Origin: Acidobacteriaceae bacterium
Lineage (GTDB): Bacteria; Acidobacteriota; Terriglobia; Bryobacterales; Bryobacteraceae
Reading direction: 5' to 3'
Assembly: GCA_019246575.1 (NCBI GenBank)
Contig: JAFAQG010000008.1
Location: forward strand, 1-7,020
Length of the DNA: 7,020 bases
Shown: positions 5,584 to 7,020 of the stretch, piece by piece
Position numbering within the stretch: position 1 is the first letter of the stretch
Layout of the letters: every line of letters begins with the position of its first letter
Notes under the pieces: model-generated
The model's input: only the letters and a program-made list of their open reading frames with translations
Databases searched by the model: none
Told to the model about the DNA's origin: nothing
Made by a program: the position numbers and the translations under genes

Positions 5584-6138
5584 GTGATCAGAGTTCGATT
5601 GCTGGTGGGCTTGTACGTTGGTTGTGCATTGGCGCAAACGCCGTCGCGAAATCTTAACGGCGGCTACATCGCGACCGCATACTCGCAGCCTGGCCTCACG
5701 GCCTCAGGCGTTTCTACTCACCGGCATGTCGTGGCGGCCGACCCGGACGTTCTGCCGATCGGAACGCGTATAAAGATCAAGCATGCGGGGCGGTATTCGG
5801 GAGAGTACGTGGTGGCCGACAGTGGACAAAAGATCGAAGGCCGCAAGCTGGATATCTTCATCCCGAACGCGGCTGCTTGCCGGAAATTCGGCAAGAAGCG
5901 TGTCAGAGTGACGGTTATCGAACTGGGTCGTGGGACGCAGCAATCTGCCAAACAGGCCGACACGCAGGTGAAGCAGGACGTTAAACAAGAGCTCGAGACC
6001 AAAGCGGTTGGGAAAGCCGCGAACGAAGATGATTGGGCGGTGAAGAGAGCTGCTGAAAAAAAGGGCGCGCCGCCGGAACTTGCGAATTCTGTCGCGGCGG
6101 GAACGGCAGCGCAGAGCAGCAAGAAGCCCCCAAAATAA
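5584..6138 (+). CDS. Secreted 3D-domain protein, putative peptidoglycan-active
   Basis: A protein of about 184 residues with a short signal peptide (IRVRLLVGLYVGCALA, cleavage before QT near residue 18). Residues about 27-95 form a 3D domain, named for three aspartates and related to the barrel of MltA/RlpA-type lytic transglycosylases. Visible here are TAYSQPGLTASG, AADPDVLPIGTRI (Asp53), YVVADSG (Asp79) and GRKLDIFIPN (Asp90). Residues 115-184 are a Lys/Ala/Gln-rich low-complexity tail ending KKPPK, perhaps a wall- or surface-binding extension. The frame opens at TTG 5548. I prefer GTG 5584 because it places a normal signal peptide at the N-terminus, but neither start has a good Shine-Dalgarno. 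It follows the peptidase gene by 50 nt and is probably in its operon. Glycan cleavage is predicted from the family only. Confidence 0.75.
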   Translation: MIRVRLLVGLYVGCALAQTPSRNLNGGYIATAYSQPGLTASGVSTHRHVVAADPDVLPIGTRIKIKHAGRYSGEYVVADSGQKIEGRKLDIFIPNAAACRKFGKKRVRVTVIELGRGTQQSAKQADTQVKQDVKQELETKAVGKAANEDDWAVKRAAEKKGAPPELANSVAAGTAAQSSKKPPK

Positions 6139-6151
6139 ATAGGCCACTAAC

Positions 6152-6177
6152 ATGGGCCTGGGAAATTCTGGGCCCAT
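6152..6177. terminator. Possible terminator between convergent genes
   Basis: ATGGGCC (6152-6158) pairs perfectly with GGCCCAT (6171-6177) around a 12-nt loop. It lies between the stops of the 3D-domain gene and the minus-strand dehydrogenase. On the minus strand the stem is followed by a moderately T-rich stretch (complement of about 6131-6141), so it fits the dehydrogenase better. On the plus strand no T-run follows. Confidence 0.45.
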
Positions 6178-6229
6178 TCTGATCCGCAGGGTCTTCTGCC
6201 GGAACACGCGGCGCGCACTTCCGCGGATG

Positions 6230-7020
6230 CTACATAATGAGAACCACGCGAAATCGTGCTTTGCCGCTGTGCATTTGTTCATAGCCAGCGGCCACCTCAG
6301 TCAGTGGATATTTCTCGATCATGGAGTGTACGCCGGTGAGCGCGCTGAACTTCAGCGTGTCTTGTGAATCGCGCGCCGTCCCGGAATACCAACCCGAGAC
6401 TTGTCGCCGTCCCATAATCAGCGGCATCACACTGATGCTTAACGGATCACTCGGAGCCGCAGGAACAAGCAGTTGTCCGTCTACTCCCAAACCGTCCACG
6501 ACTGACGAGATTCCTTTCGCACTCGGCGCCGTCGCCAGAATGACACGCGCGCCGCCGAGCTTCTTTAATTCCTCAATCGGGTCCACCGCGTCCGAATCGA
6601 TGTAATGATGTGCGCCGAGTTTCTTCGCGAGTGATTCTTTATCTTTGCCACGGCCCAGCGCCACAGTTTCAAACCCCATTTTGCGTGCGTACTGCACGCC
6701 TAGATGTCCAAGTCCCCCGATGCCTTGCACCGCGACAACATCCCCGGCGCGCGCTCCGGAATTGCGCAACGCGTTGAAAACGGTAACGCCCGCACACATC
6801 AACGGTCCAGCCTCTTCCGCGGGTAATTCATCGGGAATCGCCGCGAGTGCTTCGGCGGGTACAATGATGTACTCCGCATAGCCGCCGTCGAAATCGATAC
6901 CGGTGACTTTGCGATTCGCACACATCGCGAAATCGCCGCGCCGGCATTGGTCGCATACGAAATCGTGACCACCATGCCAACCAACCCCGACACGATCACC
7001 CTTTTTCCAATTCGCAACGC
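6230..7020 (-). CDS. Zinc-dependent alcohol dehydrogenase, 5-prime part outside the window
   Basis: A medium-chain zinc alcohol dehydrogenase interconverting an alcohol and an aldehyde or ketone with a nicotinamide cofactor in the cytoplasm. About 262 C-terminal residues are present; the start and first two catalytic-zinc ligands lie beyond the right edge. The frame enters as VANWKKGDRVGVGWHGGHDF and continues through the structural-zinc loop, in which three of the four usual cysteines are present (VCDQCRRGDFAMC) and Asp holds the first position. DGGYAEY follows. The third catalytic-zinc ligand is the Cys of PLMCAGVTVF. The cofactor fold has GIGGLGHLG, and the next strand ends in ALGRGKDKE with no acidic residue, which suggests NADP(H). 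The C-terminus (KARFRVVLIM) is complete. An internal ATG at 6925 is not the true start, because conserved sequence continues upstream. It resembles AdhP/CAD-like enzymes; substrate unknown. Confidence 0.9.
   Translation of the reverse strand, partial: VANWKKGDRVGVGWHGGHDFVCDQCRRGDFAMCANRKVTGIDFDGGYAEYIIVPAEALAAIPDELPAEEAGPLMCAGVTVFNALRNSGARAGDVVAVQGIGGLGHLGVQYARKMGFETVALGRGKDKESLAKKLGAHHYIDSDAVDPIEELKKLGGARVILATAPSAKGISSVVDGLGVDGQLLVPAAPSDPLSISVMPLIMGRRQVSGWYSGTARDSQDTLKFSALTGVHSMIEKYPLTEVAAGYEQMHSGKARFRVVLIM

Noticed and set aside
5584..5634. Lipoprotein signal in the 3D-domain protein (LYVGC)
   Set aside because: Tyr at position -3 does not fit the lipobox, and ALA before QT is a good ordinary signal-peptidase site.
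5704..6282. Minus-strand open frame of 192 codons over the 3D-domain gene
   Set aside because: Antisense to a recognised domain and running past the end of the convergent dehydrogenase gene; its composition is Arg-rich, as in shadow frames.

Overview
The window reads like ordinary chromosome from a moderately GC-rich, free-living Gram-negative-type bacterium. The closest fit I can offer is an acidobacterium (Terriglobia-like). This is inferred from the combined style of several proteins: the cytoplasmic LysM protein, the HExxH peptidase with TPRs and a C-terminal beta domain, and the Zn-ribbon methyltransferase. It rests on recalled family resemblance, not on a search. I see no rRNA, tRNA, CRISPR array, insertion sequence or phage gene.

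Layout. Bases 1-110 are AT-rich and hold an operator-like dyad inside a candidate promoter, with a possible divergent promoter. Two small hairpins and a Shine-Dalgarno sequence follow. Bases about 167-901 hold an ECF sigma-factor gene that appears to be damaged. The open frame 240-866 keeps most of sigma-2 and all of sigma-4. However, a conserved 11-residue piece (310-342) and the family's C-terminal tail (779-901) lie in other frames, so several small indels are implied. Next come an intact Zn-ribbon SAM-dependent methyltransferase (1001-1993), a 143-residue cytoplasmic LysM protein (2079-2510), a six-TM YihY/BrkB-type membrane protein (2541-3452), a 57-residue two-helix membrane protein with a perfect Shine-Dalgarno (3502-3675), a secreted HExxH peptidase-like protein with TPRs (3689-5533), and a secreted 3D-domain protein (5584-6138). 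A possible terminator sits at the convergent junction. The end of the window holds the C-terminal three quarters of a zinc alcohol dehydrogenase on the minus strand (6230-7020).

How they may work together. The plus-strand genes from 2541 to 6138 are closely spaced (13-50 nt gaps) and all encode membrane or exported proteins. With the LysM gene just upstream they may form a cell-envelope cluster, although none of the pairings is a known pathway. The methyltransferase and the dehydrogenase look unrelated to it.

The most notable observation is the sigma-factor gene, whose ancestral product can be reassembled from three frames. I found no convincing novel system.
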